From positions 22,965 through 86,964 of the forward strand of contig CAYPHJ010000005.1 in assembly GCA_964410485.1 (NCBI GenBank): a stretch of 64,000 bases of DNA, written 5' to 3'. A program made the position numbers and the translations under genes. Below, in pieces: positions 19,281 to 27,156 of this stretch. The notes under the pieces were generated by a model that searched no databases, was not told where the DNA came from, and was given only the letters and a program-made list of their open reading frames with translations. This DNA comes from CAYPHJ01 sp964410485. GTDB taxonomy: Bacteria > Desulfobacterota > Binatia > UBA9968. How positions within the stretch are numbered: the first letter of the stretch is position 1; every line of letters starts with the position of its first letter.

Positions 19281-19831
19281 CTCTTGCCATCGACGAGATC
19301 TTGAATCAGCTGGCGCGCGGTAGGACCGTACCATTCCGCGGGACCCCAGGCCCGTGCGAGGGCTTCGCCTTTAGGTCCTATCAGGTAAGTCGTAGGCAGA
19401 CCCCAGGCGCCGTAGAGAAGTCCCACGTTACCCTCGGGATCCAGCACAACAGGGTAGGTCAACTTGAGTTCTTGAATGAAGTTCAGCGCGGCTTGCCTGC
19501 GGTCTTTGACATTGACGGCCACAATGACGAAATCTTTATCCTTAAACTCCTGATAAAGCAGTTCCATAGCCGGCATTTCTTCGCGACAAGGAACGCACCA
19601 GCTCGCCCAAAAATTCAAAAAAACAATTTTCCCCCGGAAATCCTTCAAGGAGACTTTTTTCCCCTGCGGGTCCGGCAAGGTAAAATCGGGCGTCGGGGAG
19701 TTGTCTCGCATCGGCTCTAGATTCGGAATGACCTTGTAGTTGATCTTTGATTGCGACCAAGCCGGTAAGGTGCTGCAGAAAACCATAATGATCAGCGAAC
19801 ACAGAAGCACTCTAAGGGAAAACCACCGCAT
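19277..19831 (-). CDS. TlpA/ResA-like membrane-anchored thioredoxin
   Basis: 184 residues from ATG 19831. A membrane anchor or signal (about 5-25) is followed by an AhpC/TSA-type thioredoxin domain with PDFTLPDPQGKKVSLKDFRG, the active site WCVPC (C79, C82) and the cis-proline loop GLPTTYLIGPKG. The product is a periplasmic reductase, probably for apocytochrome c or other disulfides, and is coupled to the CcdA gene. A TTG start at 19867 is possible but would place 12 extra residues before the anchor. Confidence 0.9.
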   Translation of the reverse strand: MRWFSLRVLLCSLIIMVFCSTLPAWSQSKINYKVIPNLEPMRDNSPTPDFTLPDPQGKKVSLKDFRGKIVFLNFWASWCVPCREEMPAMELLYQEFKDKDFVIVAVNVKDRRQAALNFIQELKLTYPVVLDPEGNVGLLYGAWGLPTTYLIGPKGEALARAWGPAEWYGPTARQLIQDLVDGKR

Positions 19832-19940
19832 GGCGAAGAATGTATCGAAGTCGGCTAGCGTAAGCAATACCGGTCATAGGTATACGCTTATGCCAGATGG
19901 CTTATACAACCAGCCGGAAAAGCGTTATCGGACGAAAGCT

Positions 19941-20750
19941 TTAGCCGATATCGGTTAGGATGATCTTGTCCCCGAGCGTATGAACCAACCAGCGGTGAAC
20001 ATTCCGTACGACGGTTTCACTGTCCGCCTCCAGCAGCCAGTGGCCCTGAGACGGATACTCTTTCAGGTCTGCGCCCAGCCAGTCGGCGCTCTCTCTGTGT
20101 GAAGCGACGGGTATGATGGAATCATCGCTTCCCGCCAGCACCAGGGTCGGACAAGTCAGCGGGTGGCGGCGGATCGCCGCGGTTGGCGCAAAGAACTCCC
20201 GCACGAGAAGGCTGGAATCGGGAACCGTTCGCTGGCAAATGCTCCCTGCGGGCAGACCTGTCAAGAAATAATTGCTGAAGTCCTTCTGATCGATACGGAA
20301 CGGCCGACGCAGGTAAATGAGCATAAAATACTTAACCCATAGCAGGCGGAGCGATCGAGATCGAGCAACTTTGACGCCGCGCAACTGAGCGGGCGAGACA
20401 AGGACCACGGCGGATACATCCGCCAGTTGCGCTGCCTGCAGTGCCAGGGAGGCGCCCAAATTCAGCCCAGCAACAACAGGAGGAAAGGCAAAACTTTTAA
20501 GAGCCGCGGCTAAATCCCGTATGCAATCCGCGAAACTTAGTCGTTGTAGCTCCGCAAGCGGATTTTGTCCGAAACGGCCCCGCAGATTAATTGCAAAACA
20601 ATCCCATCCCAAATTGCAGAAATGCGTAGCCCACGTCTGCCAGCACCAGCTGCCGGTCCACAGGCCATGCACGAACACAATCGAAGATCTGAATTTGAGC
20701 GATTCCGGTGGGTAATGATCCGCGGGCAACCCGGCAAGCGATCGATGCAT
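19941..20750 (-). CDS. Alpha/beta hydrolase fold protein with an altered nucleophile elbow
   Basis: 269 residues. The oxyanion-loop motif FVHGLWTGSWCW, the acid loop LAGSDDSIIP (D209/D210) and the histidine loop SQGHWLLEA (H237) are all in place. The nucleophile elbow reads GLNLG, so Asn97 stands where a Ser, Asp or Cys is normally found. Either the protein lost hydrolase activity or it works without a covalent nucleophile, as some alpha/beta-fold lyases and dioxygenases do. It begins 29 bases after the terminator that closes the lysine-rich peptide unit. Confidence 0.8.
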   Translation of the reverse strand: MHRSLAGLPADHYPPESLKFRSSIVFVHGLWTGSWCWQTWATHFCNLGWDCFAINLRGRFGQNPLAELQRLSFADCIRDLAAALKSFAFPPVVAGLNLGASLALQAAQLADVSAVVLVSPAQLRGVKVARSRSLRLLWVKYFMLIYLRRPFRIDQKDFSNYFLTGLPAGSICQRTVPDSSLLVREFFAPTAAIRRHPLTCPTLVLAGSDDSIIPVASHRESADWLGADLKEYPSQGHWLLEADSETVVRNVHRWLVHTLGDKIILTDIG

Positions 20751-20778
20751 AGCTATACGAGTATGACTTGCCGATGTG

Positions 20779-20825
20779 CAAAAAAACAGGCCCCCCGGGG
20801 GTGCGTCACCGGGGGGCTGTTTTTT
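20779..20825 (-). terminator. Strong intrinsic terminator (usable on both strands)
   Basis: A stem with arms CAGGCCCCCCGG and CCGGGGGGCTG around a short loop, flanked by a run of A on the left and T on the right. Read on the minus strand it gives a GC-rich hairpin followed by seven U. A smaller hairpin (GATAGC/GCTATC, 20829-20847) directly precedes it. It closes the transcription unit that starts near 21075. Confidence 0.88.
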
Positions 20826-20910
20826 ACCGATAGCCAGAACAGCTATCTAGGCGCCTGAGGGATCAAGGAGGGTTTAATTCACCACCACTACCTCACATCA
20901 CAAAACTGAG

Positions 20911-20964
20911 TTACTTCTTGGTTTTCTTCTTGGCTTTCTTCTTGGCTTTTTTCTTGGCTGCCAT
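20911..20964 (-). CDS. 17-residue lysine-rich peptide
   Basis: The reading frame encodes MAAKKKAKKKAKKKTKK, 11 lysines in 17 residues built on a repeated AKKK unit. An excellent ribosome-binding site, AAAAGGAGGTG, lies 4-5 bases before the ATG. The gene has its own consensus sigma70 promoter about 110 bases upstream and a strong terminator about 85 bases downstream, so it is probably well expressed. The composition resembles the C-terminal tail of histone H1-like bacterial proteins and predicts a disordered, nucleic-acid- or polyphosphate-binding peptide. A leader-peptide role (lysine codons before a terminator) is the alternative. No function is known. Confidence 0.72.
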   Translation of the reverse strand: MAAKKKAKKKAKKKTKK

Positions 20965-21081
20965 AGGCACCTCCTTTTAGATTCCTGGGTGGGCTAAATG
21001 TGTGGTTCATGAAATCAACTGCGGGACTCAGGCGAAGAGAAGTTAATACTGAAAACCCTCCCATATTTTGTACGTGAAGGA

Positions 21082-21111
21082 ATTATAACGATACAAGAAA
21101 TTGTATGTCAA
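21082..21111 (-). promoter_or_regulatory. Consensus sigma70 promoter of the lysine-rich peptide unit
   Basis: On the minus strand an exact TTGACA (21111-21106) and exact TATAAT (21087-21082) are separated by 18 bases in an AT-rich stretch. This is the best promoter match noticed in the window. Transcription would start near 21075 and leave a 5' leader of about 110 bases. Confidence 0.82.
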
Positions 21112-21222
21112 GAAAAAAATAGCATTTTACAAAAATTTTACGCAAAACTTGTGCTTACCAGGAAGACCAAACGCATCCAGTGACTGGTTGTAAGAGAGTG
21201 TTTTATTACTGTCGACAAGAGG

Positions 21223-22566
21223 CTATTCGATACCAAGCGCTTTGATCAGCTTGAGCAGATGCGTTCGGTGAAGGCCCAAGTTTTTTGCCGCGGCTGCGCG
21301 ATTGCCGTGTGCCGCGCGCAAGGCTTTGATGATCAATTCTCTCCGATATGAGTTGAGGGTTTCATGGTAGCGCTCGGTTGCCGAGCGGCTCTCGATAGGT
21401 GTCACGGCGACTCTGGACGGCAGGTGGTTCACTGTAAGCACGGGCCCATCACCGAGAACCACGGCTCGTTCAATGACGTTTGCCAGCTCGCGCACGTTGC
21501 CGGGCCAGTCATACTGCCGCAATTTTTCCAGAGCATCCGTCGTAATATCCGCAAAGCGCTTTTTGGTTTCTTGTGCGAATCTTTGCAGAAAGTAGTCGGC
21601 AAGCAGCGGAATGTCTTCTTTCCTTGCCCGCAGTGGTGGCAGAGTAAGCGCGATTACGTTCAACCGGTGATAAAGGTCCTCACGAAACTGTCCAGCCTTA
21701 ACCGCCTGTTCAAGCTCACGATTGGTCGCGGCAACAATTCTCACATCGACGCCGATCGCCTGAGTTCCGCCAACGCGCTCGAATTCCCGTTCTTGAAGAA
21801 ACCGCAACAGTTTTGTCTGCAGCTCTGGAGAAATATCGCCCACTTCATCGAGGAAAACGGTTCCGCCGTCCGCCAACTCCATTTTCCCCCGTTTGAGCTG
21901 GTGAGCGCCTGTGAACGCGCCTCTCTCGTGTCCAAAAAGTTCGCTTTCCAGAAGTTCTTTCGATAGCCCCACGCAGTTGATCGGCACGAACGGATTGCGT
22001 TTTCGGTCACTCCAAGCATGAATCGAGCGGGCAAAAAGCTCTTTGCCGGTTCCGCTCTCCCCCAAGAGGAGCACGGTGGCTTTGCTCGCGGCCGCCTTTG
22101 TTGCCTCTTCAACAGTTTGTTCCATCAGCCGGCTTGTCCCTGGAACAAGACGGTAGCGTTCGCCCAATTCGGCAGACAAGCACTCGACAGTGGATTCAAG
22201 CCGCATGCGATCCAAGGCCTTGGCAACGACCAGCGCAAGGTGCTCCGGATCAAAAGGTTTCGTGATAAAATCATCCGCGCCCGCTTTCATCGCCTCAACG
22301 GCGCGCTGGATTGTGCCGTAGGCGGTCATGATAATGACCGGCAGATCCTTGCCTCGATTACGCAGTTCCTTGAGCGTGTCAATCCCGCTCATCCCGGGCA
22401 TTTGATAGTCCAGAAGGATGAGGTCAGGCACGAAAGAATCGACCTGGGCCAAGGCGTCCAGCCCGCTGCCGGCTGTAGCGGTGAGATGGCCGAGGTCCGC
22501 CAGCTCTTGCACCAGTAGGTCAAGGTTCAACGGCTCGTCATCGACGAGTAAGACTTTGTGGGGCAT
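21223..22566 (-). CDS. Sigma54-dependent response regulator (NtrC family)
   Basis: 447 residues from ATG 22566. A receiver domain (1-120, phospho-acceptor D53 in LLDYQMP) joins an AAA+ sigma54-activation domain with Walker A GESGTGKE, the sigma54-contacting GAFTGA loop, Walker B VFLDEVGD and the arginine-finger region. A Fis-type helix-turn-helix closes the protein (NRAAAAKNLGLHRTHLLKLI). It should activate sigma54 promoters when phosphorylated; rpoN is in this window at 51829. It is divergent from the heme-sensor cyclase gene. No cognate kinase directly adjoins it. Confidence 0.93.
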   Translation of the reverse strand: MPHKVLLVDDEPLNLDLLVQELADLGHLTATAGSGLDALAQVDSFVPDLILLDYQMPGMSGIDTLKELRNRGKDLPVIIMTAYGTIQRAVEAMKAGADDFITKPFDPEHLALVVAKALDRMRLESTVECLSAELGERYRLVPGTSRLMEQTVEEATKAAASKATVLLLGESGTGKELFARSIHAWSDRKRNPFVPINCVGLSKELLESELFGHERGAFTGAHQLKRGKMELADGGTVFLDEVGDISPELQTKLLRFLQEREFERVGGTQAIGVDVRIVAATNRELEQAVKAGQFREDLYHRLNVIALTLPPLRARKEDIPLLADYFLQRFAQETKKRFADITTDALEKLRQYDWPGNVRELANVIERAVVLGDGPVLTVNHLPSRVAVTPIESRSATERYHETLNSYRRELIIKALRAAHGNRAAAAKNLGLHRTHLLKLIKALGIE

Positions 22567-22704
22567 TTCCGCAGCCTCAAAACCAATCCGGCCCATCCGG
22601 CCGGAGAGAGAGCTTAGCAAAAGCAGTCATTCGTGTATATCCCAACCAACCGCTTTACAACGGTTGCATTGTGGTTTATGTCCTGGGTCCTCGGTGGACA
22701 GTCG

Positions 22705-24303
22705 ATGCAGCGATTACGTGGGAGTTTGTCTGTCAAAGTAACCCTTCTGATCGTTACGATCTTAATCGCCGGCCTCGGCACTCTCCTCCTATTGAACATC
22801 CAGCAAGAGAAGCAGGATCGCATCGACAAGCACCGACAAACAGCCCGTCTGTTTGCCAGTTCGATTATGGCTAGCATCGAAAATGGCATGCTGGAGGGGA
22901 GGCCTGATATCATTCGGCGGCTCGTCCAGGAACTCAAGTCCCATCTGAAGGAAGTACAATTTCTGGAGGTCTACCGGCGCAATGGCATTGAGGCCTTTTC
23001 GGATTTGGAGACCGCGAAAGAATTGGAATTCGCCGGCTACATTCACGCTGATCTGGTGGAGCGTATCTCCAAGATGGCGCGCCAACCGGGCGCACGGTTG
23101 ACACACCCACTCTTTACGCGCGCCGTTGAGACCGCACAACCCCAGGAGGTCGAGGAGACAATGGATGGACGGCGGGTCCTGACGTTCTTTCGGCCGCTAC
23201 GAAATGTCAAGGAGTGTCACGAGTGTCACGGAAGCGAGGAGAGCGTGCGCGGCGTTTTACGTATCAGCCTCGGCCTCGAAGGCCTCGAGACCGAGTTGAA
23301 GACAGCACGAAATCGCCAGGTGAGCATCGCCCTGATCACCATTGTTGGCGTGGCGCTTGCGCTCCTCATGTTCATGAGGCAGGTCGTGCTGGTCCCGCTG
23401 GCGCGCGTTGCCTCGGTGGCGCGACAGATCGGAGCGGGCAACTTTGCCAGTCGGGTAGACGTGACTAGTAGAGACGAAATCGGCCAGCTCGGCGCGGCAA
23501 TCAACGACATGAACGGCCGCCTGAAGCAGGCGTATGAGGACCTTGAGATCAAGAACAAGACGCTCGACGAGACCCTCACGAGCCTGCGAGAATCCATGCA
23601 GCGGGTCGAGTTGTTGGAGCAACTCAAGGGAGAATTGTCCAAATTCGTACCGGAGTCGGTGAAGCGATTATTGGAAGCAAATCCCGACGCCACCGAGCTC
23701 GAGAAGAGCGAAAGAGATGTAACTGTGGTGTTTTTAGACATTGCCGGTTACACCCGGCTCTCGGAAAAGATGGAGCCGAAACAGCTCAACCGGCTTGTGC
23801 AGAGCTACTTTTCCGCGTTCCTGGAAATCATTCATGGACATGGAGGTGACATCAACGAAACAGCGGGGGACGGACTCATGGTGATATTTCAAAGCGAGCG
23901 GCATCAGAGTGACCATGCCGTCAACGCGGCGCGGAGCGCGCTCGCTATTTGCCGCCATGTGGAGGAGCTGAACCGGGAATTTGCGCATCTTTCCCAACCG
24001 ATATTTTTGCATATGGGGATCAATAGCGGAATTGCCCTCGTGGGCGCAACCAAGCTCTCCGCTGCTACAGGATCACGATGGACGTTCACCGCCAGCGGCC
24101 CGGTCACTAACGTAGCGGCGCGAATTGCAGCACAAGCCCAGCCAGGTGATATTCTCGTCAGCGCGGCGACAGCCGAAAGGATCAAGGATCACCTTGTGTT
24201 GGAAAGCATCGGCGAGCGCATTCTCAAAAACGTCGCCGAGCCAGTTCATCTCTATCGTGTCATTGCGCCTGGCTTGTACAGCCGAGTCGAACGGCAGGGA
24301 TGA
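22705..24303 (+). CDS. Membrane adenylate/guanylate cyclase with a heme-c-binding periplasmic sensor
   Basis: About 532 residues from ATG 22705 (a GTG at 22633 would add 24). TM1 (10-31) and TM2 (205-226) enclose a periplasmic domain that contains a c-type heme motif, C171-H-E-C174-H175, shortly before TM2. HAMP (about 227-280) and a coiled coil lead to a class III cyclase domain with metal aspartates D345 (FLDIAGYT) and D389 (AGDGLMVIF). Geobacter chemoreceptors with periplasmic CXXCH sensor domains are known analogues. It probably makes a cyclic nucleotide in response to redox state or a diatomic gas. Confidence 0.87.
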   Translation: MQRLRGSLSVKVTLLIVTILIAGLGTLLLLNIQQEKQDRIDKHRQTARLFASSIMASIENGMLEGRPDIIRRLVQELKSHLKEVQFLEVYRRNGIEAFSDLETAKELEFAGYIHADLVERISKMARQPGARLTHPLFTRAVETAQPQEVEETMDGRRVLTFFRPLRNVKECHECHGSEESVRGVLRISLGLEGLETELKTARNRQVSIALITIVGVALALLMFMRQVVLVPLARVASVARQIGAGNFASRVDVTSRDEIGQLGAAINDMNGRLKQAYEDLEIKNKTLDETLTSLRESMQRVELLEQLKGELSKFVPESVKRLLEANPDATELEKSERDVTVVFLDIAGYTRLSEKMEPKQLNRLVQSYFSAFLEIIHGHGGDINETAGDGLMVIFQSERHQSDHAVNAARSALAICRHVEELNREFAHLSQPIFLHMGINSGIALVGATKLSAATGSRWTFTASGPVTNVAARIAAQAQPGDILVSAATAERIKDHLVLESIGERILKNVAEPVHLYRVIAPGLYSRVERQG

Positions 24304-24351
24304 CCAGGGGTGGAAAATAACCGATGGAGGACTGAATATCGAGCCCGTGGC

Positions 24352-25434
24352 TTATTTCGTTTTGACGATATTGAAGGCCGCGACGGCGCGTGTAAACCCC
24401 TTTAATCGGAGTTCTTGGAGCGGTTCGACTGCAAACTTATCTTCGACTTTGGTCAGGGTCTTTCGATCGATGAGGATTTGACCCCCATTGGCTTCGGCGC
24501 AAAGCCGGGCGGCAAGATTGGTCACATTGCCGACGGCGCCATAATCGATGCGGCCTTCGAAACCGATGTTCCCAAGAGTTGCGTATCCTGCGGCCAAACC
24601 TATTCCGAGGTCGAGCTCGTAGCCTTTTTTTAGCCAATCATGGCGCAATTGTTTGATGCGAGCCTGCATCTCGATCGCCATCCGGACGGCCTGTTTCGTA
24701 TGGTCGGCGCAAGGTATAGGATCGTTAAAGAAGACCATGATGCCATCTCCGGTGAAACGCTCGAGGGTGCCGCCAAATTCAAAAATGAGTTTGCCCATCT
24801 CTGCGTGATAACCGCGCAGCACGTCCATGACCTCTTCGGGTTCGGCGCTGTCGGAAAAAGCGGTGAAGCCGCGAAGATCGATGAAAACCACCGTGATCTC
24901 ACGCCGATGGCTTTTGAATAGATTCTCGTCTTCTGCCAGTACGCTTTCGGCGATTTGCGGCGCGAGGTAGCGTTTGAGCCGGTTCATGCGCTGTATTTCG
25001 CCAACTTGCTGCTGTACTTTATCGGCCAAGGTCTCATTCCATTTTTCCAGAGCATCGTGCATCTGCTTGATGCGAATCATCGCCCGCACCCGCGCCAAGA
25101 GCTCGAATGAATCGAAGGGTTTGGTGATGTAATCATCGGCACCGGCATCCAGACCCTTGACTTTGTCATTCTGACTGGCCTTGGCCGTGAGCAAGATCAC
25201 CGGAATAGCCTTGTATCCGTCGCTGGCGCGAAGATGCCGTAGAACTTCCAGCCCATTCATCTTCGGCATCATATAGTCGAGGAGGATGACATCCGGCATA
25301 AAGCCCGGAAGTTTTTCCAATGCTTCGATGCCGTCACCGGCTCTCTCTATAACGTAGTGCTGATCGCCGAGCTCTTGCTCCAACAAGTCCAAATTAAAAG
25401 GCTCGTCATCTACGATGAGAATCTTTTCAGCCAT
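24352..25434 (-). CDS. Response regulator with class III nucleotide cyclase output
   Basis: 360 residues. The receiver domain (1-120) has D53 in LLDYMMP and the switch lysine in ITKPFD. A helical linker with QQQVGEIQRMNRLKRYLAP leads to the cyclase domain from about 170, with metal aspartates in VVFIDLRGFT and FTGDGIMVFF and the substrate region in YGAVGNVTNLAARLC. A cytosolic, phosphorylation-controlled cyclase. It is convergent with the heme-sensor cyclase; the two cyclase genes face each other 48 bases apart. Confidence 0.92.
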   Translation of the reverse strand: MAEKILIVDDEPFNLDLLEQELGDQHYVIERAGDGIEALEKLPGFMPDVILLDYMMPKMNGLEVLRHLRASDGYKAIPVILLTAKASQNDKVKGLDAGADDYITKPFDSFELLARVRAMIRIKQMHDALEKWNETLADKVQQQVGEIQRMNRLKRYLAPQIAESVLAEDENLFKSHRREITVVFIDLRGFTAFSDSAEPEEVMDVLRGYHAEMGKLIFEFGGTLERFTGDGIMVFFNDPIPCADHTKQAVRMAIEMQARIKQLRHDWLKKGYELDLGIGLAAGYATLGNIGFEGRIDYGAVGNVTNLAARLCAEANGGQILIDRKTLTKVEDKFAVEPLQELRLKGFTRAVAAFNIVKTK

Positions 25435-25449
25435 CGGTTAATTTCTGGA

Positions 25450-26433
25450 TTACTTGACGACCGTGCCAGCGCGCTTAAGCACGTCCTGCGGAATCACGAC
25501 GTTGATCTGGTCCGCCGTCTTTAAATTGATCGCTAAGTCGAATTTCATCGGTTGCACCAGGGTCAGATCGCTCGGCTTGGCTCCTTTCAAAATCTGATCG
25601 ACATATTCGGCCGCGCGGCGCGATAGCTCCGCGAGATTCGCGCCGTAGCTTATCAGCCCACCGGCCTCCACAAATTCGGTGCGGTCGTAGATGGCGGGTA
25701 ACCGGTGTTTTATCGTCGATTGTGCAATGAGCGCAACATGGCTGTTGAACATGGCATCGGCCATCATAAAAAGCGCCCCGGCGCGGCCCTTGACGGCCTG
25801 GCCTAGGGCGCGCTCGATCTCGTTGGGATTACGCGCCGCAACGGACTGGAACGTCAGTCCTGAGGCTTGCGCGCCGAGCGCGGCGTCTTTGAGACTGCGC
25901 CCATGCCCGGGATTCTGCGGATTGTAAAGCGCCGCCACTCGACCTACGTCAGGGAGTATTTGTTTGATCAGCTTCATCCGGTCGCCAAAAAAATCGGCGG
26001 ACATCCGCGCCACGCCGGTGACATTGCCGCCGGGATACATGAAGCTTTTGATGAGACCAGCTTCAACCAGGTCGCCCGCGCCGGCCACCACGATCGGAAT
26101 TGCCTCCGTGGCATCCTTCGCGGCCACCGCGACTGCAGTACCGCCGGCGACAATCACATCGACCTTTTGCGCGACTAGATCGCGAGCGAGTTTGGGAAAG
26201 CGATCCACGTTGCCCTCGCCATAGCGATATTCCATGACGACGTTTTTTCCTTCTAGATAGCCCAATTCACGTAGTCGTTGGTGAAACGCCGCATCACGCG
26301 GCGCATACAACGCTGGCGTGCTCGAAACCAGCACGCCGATTTTAAACACCTTCGGTGGCTGTTGCGCCGAGGCAGAGGCCGCACATGCCCCGAGCAAAAC
26401 TACTACCGCGATTATTGCGAAATAAGATTTCAT
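25450..26433 (-). CDS. ABC transporter substrate-binding protein (TrpX/ABC_sub_bind family)
   Basis: 327 residues with a signal sequence and a possible lipobox LLGAC at residue 17. The family opening FKIGVLVSSTPALYAPRDAAFHQRL-type sequence, the PKLARDLVAQKVDVIVAGGT block and the ending LKTADQINVVIP match PF04392. Such proteins bind aromatic amino acids or related ligands. No permease or ATPase gene is near. It lies 15 bases upstream of the receiver-cyclase gene on the same strand, which suggests a binding protein used in sensing. Confidence 0.86.
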   Translation of the reverse strand: MKSYFAIIAVVVLLGACAASASAQQPPKVFKIGVLVSSTPALYAPRDAAFHQRLRELGYLEGKNVVMEYRYGEGNVDRFPKLARDLVAQKVDVIVAGGTAVAVAAKDATEAIPIVVAGAGDLVEAGLIKSFMYPGGNVTGVARMSADFFGDRMKLIKQILPDVGRVAALYNPQNPGHGRSLKDAALGAQASGLTFQSVAARNPNEIERALGQAVKGRAGALFMMADAMFNSHVALIAQSTIKHRLPAIYDRTEFVEAGGLISYGANLAELSRRAAEYVDQILKGAKPSDLTLVQPMKFDLAINLKTADQINVVIPQDVLKRAGTVVK

Positions 26434-26531
26434 CAGACCCTCACGTCAGATAACGCGTCTCAGTGTCTTCCGATAAGGCTGTCGGAGAGGGACGTCATTG
26501 CAAGCGATGATGATTAGCATAGCGAGTCAGA

Positions 26532-26897
26532 TCACCCGATAAGCCTTCTTACTTTTTCCAGCAAGAGGTCTTCGTCCACGGGCTTAGGCAAGTAATCATC
26601 ACAACCGGCTTGCCGAGCCTGAATTTCGTCGCCTACCATGGCATGTGAGGTGACCGCGATAATTGGAATGTGTTTCAACTGAATATTCCCTTTGATTTTT
26701 CTGGTGGCCTCCCAGCCGTCCATTACGGGCATGCCAAGGTCCATCAGAATCAGATCTGGCTTTTCCTGTTCAGTTTTTGCGACACCTTCCGCTCCATCTA
26801 CCGCTTGCAAGACCAGATAGTCGTCTTCCAGGAGCTGGACAATCAGATCACGGTTCCACTCTGTATCATCAACCACCAAGATTTTTTTTCGCAACAT
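26532..26897 (-). CDS. Single-domain response regulator (CheY-like)
   Basis: 121 residues: only a receiver domain, with the acidic pair in VVDD, phospho-acceptor D53 in LMDLGMP and the switch lysine in LPKPVD. A run of A/T-rich sequence and GGAGG lie upstream of the ATG. With no output domain it should act by protein contact, most likely with the histidine kinase encoded 260 bases upstream on the same strand. Confidence 0.93.
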   Translation of the reverse strand: MLRKKILVVDDTEWNRDLIVQLLEDDYLVLQAVDGAEGVAKTEQEKPDLILMDLGMPVMDGWEATRKIKGNIQLKHIPIIAVTSHAMVGDEIQARQAGCDDYLPKPVDEDLLLEKVRRLIG

Positions 26898-27156
26898 GCT
26901 GCCTCCTTATCCCGGTGTATTTATTCCAGGTTCGGCTTGCCCTCGCGACGCCACGCACCGCACCGGCCTTCTCATTGCGCTCATATCGGCGCTACGGGTT
27001 CGGCCAAAAGCGTTTGAATGATTGCTCGACACCTATTTCTAATGCCACGGACGGGCCGGTTGTCCACAGCAGGCTAGTCGCGAGCAGGCCGGACAATAAC
27101 CAGGTCTTTGGGTTCCCTGTCATTTTCATTTTTTCTTGACCGAACTTTGCATGGCC

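Noticed and set aside
20911..20964. Lysine-rich peptide as low-complexity noise
   Set aside because: Rejected as an explanation because promoter, ribosome-binding site and terminator all match and point to the same unit.
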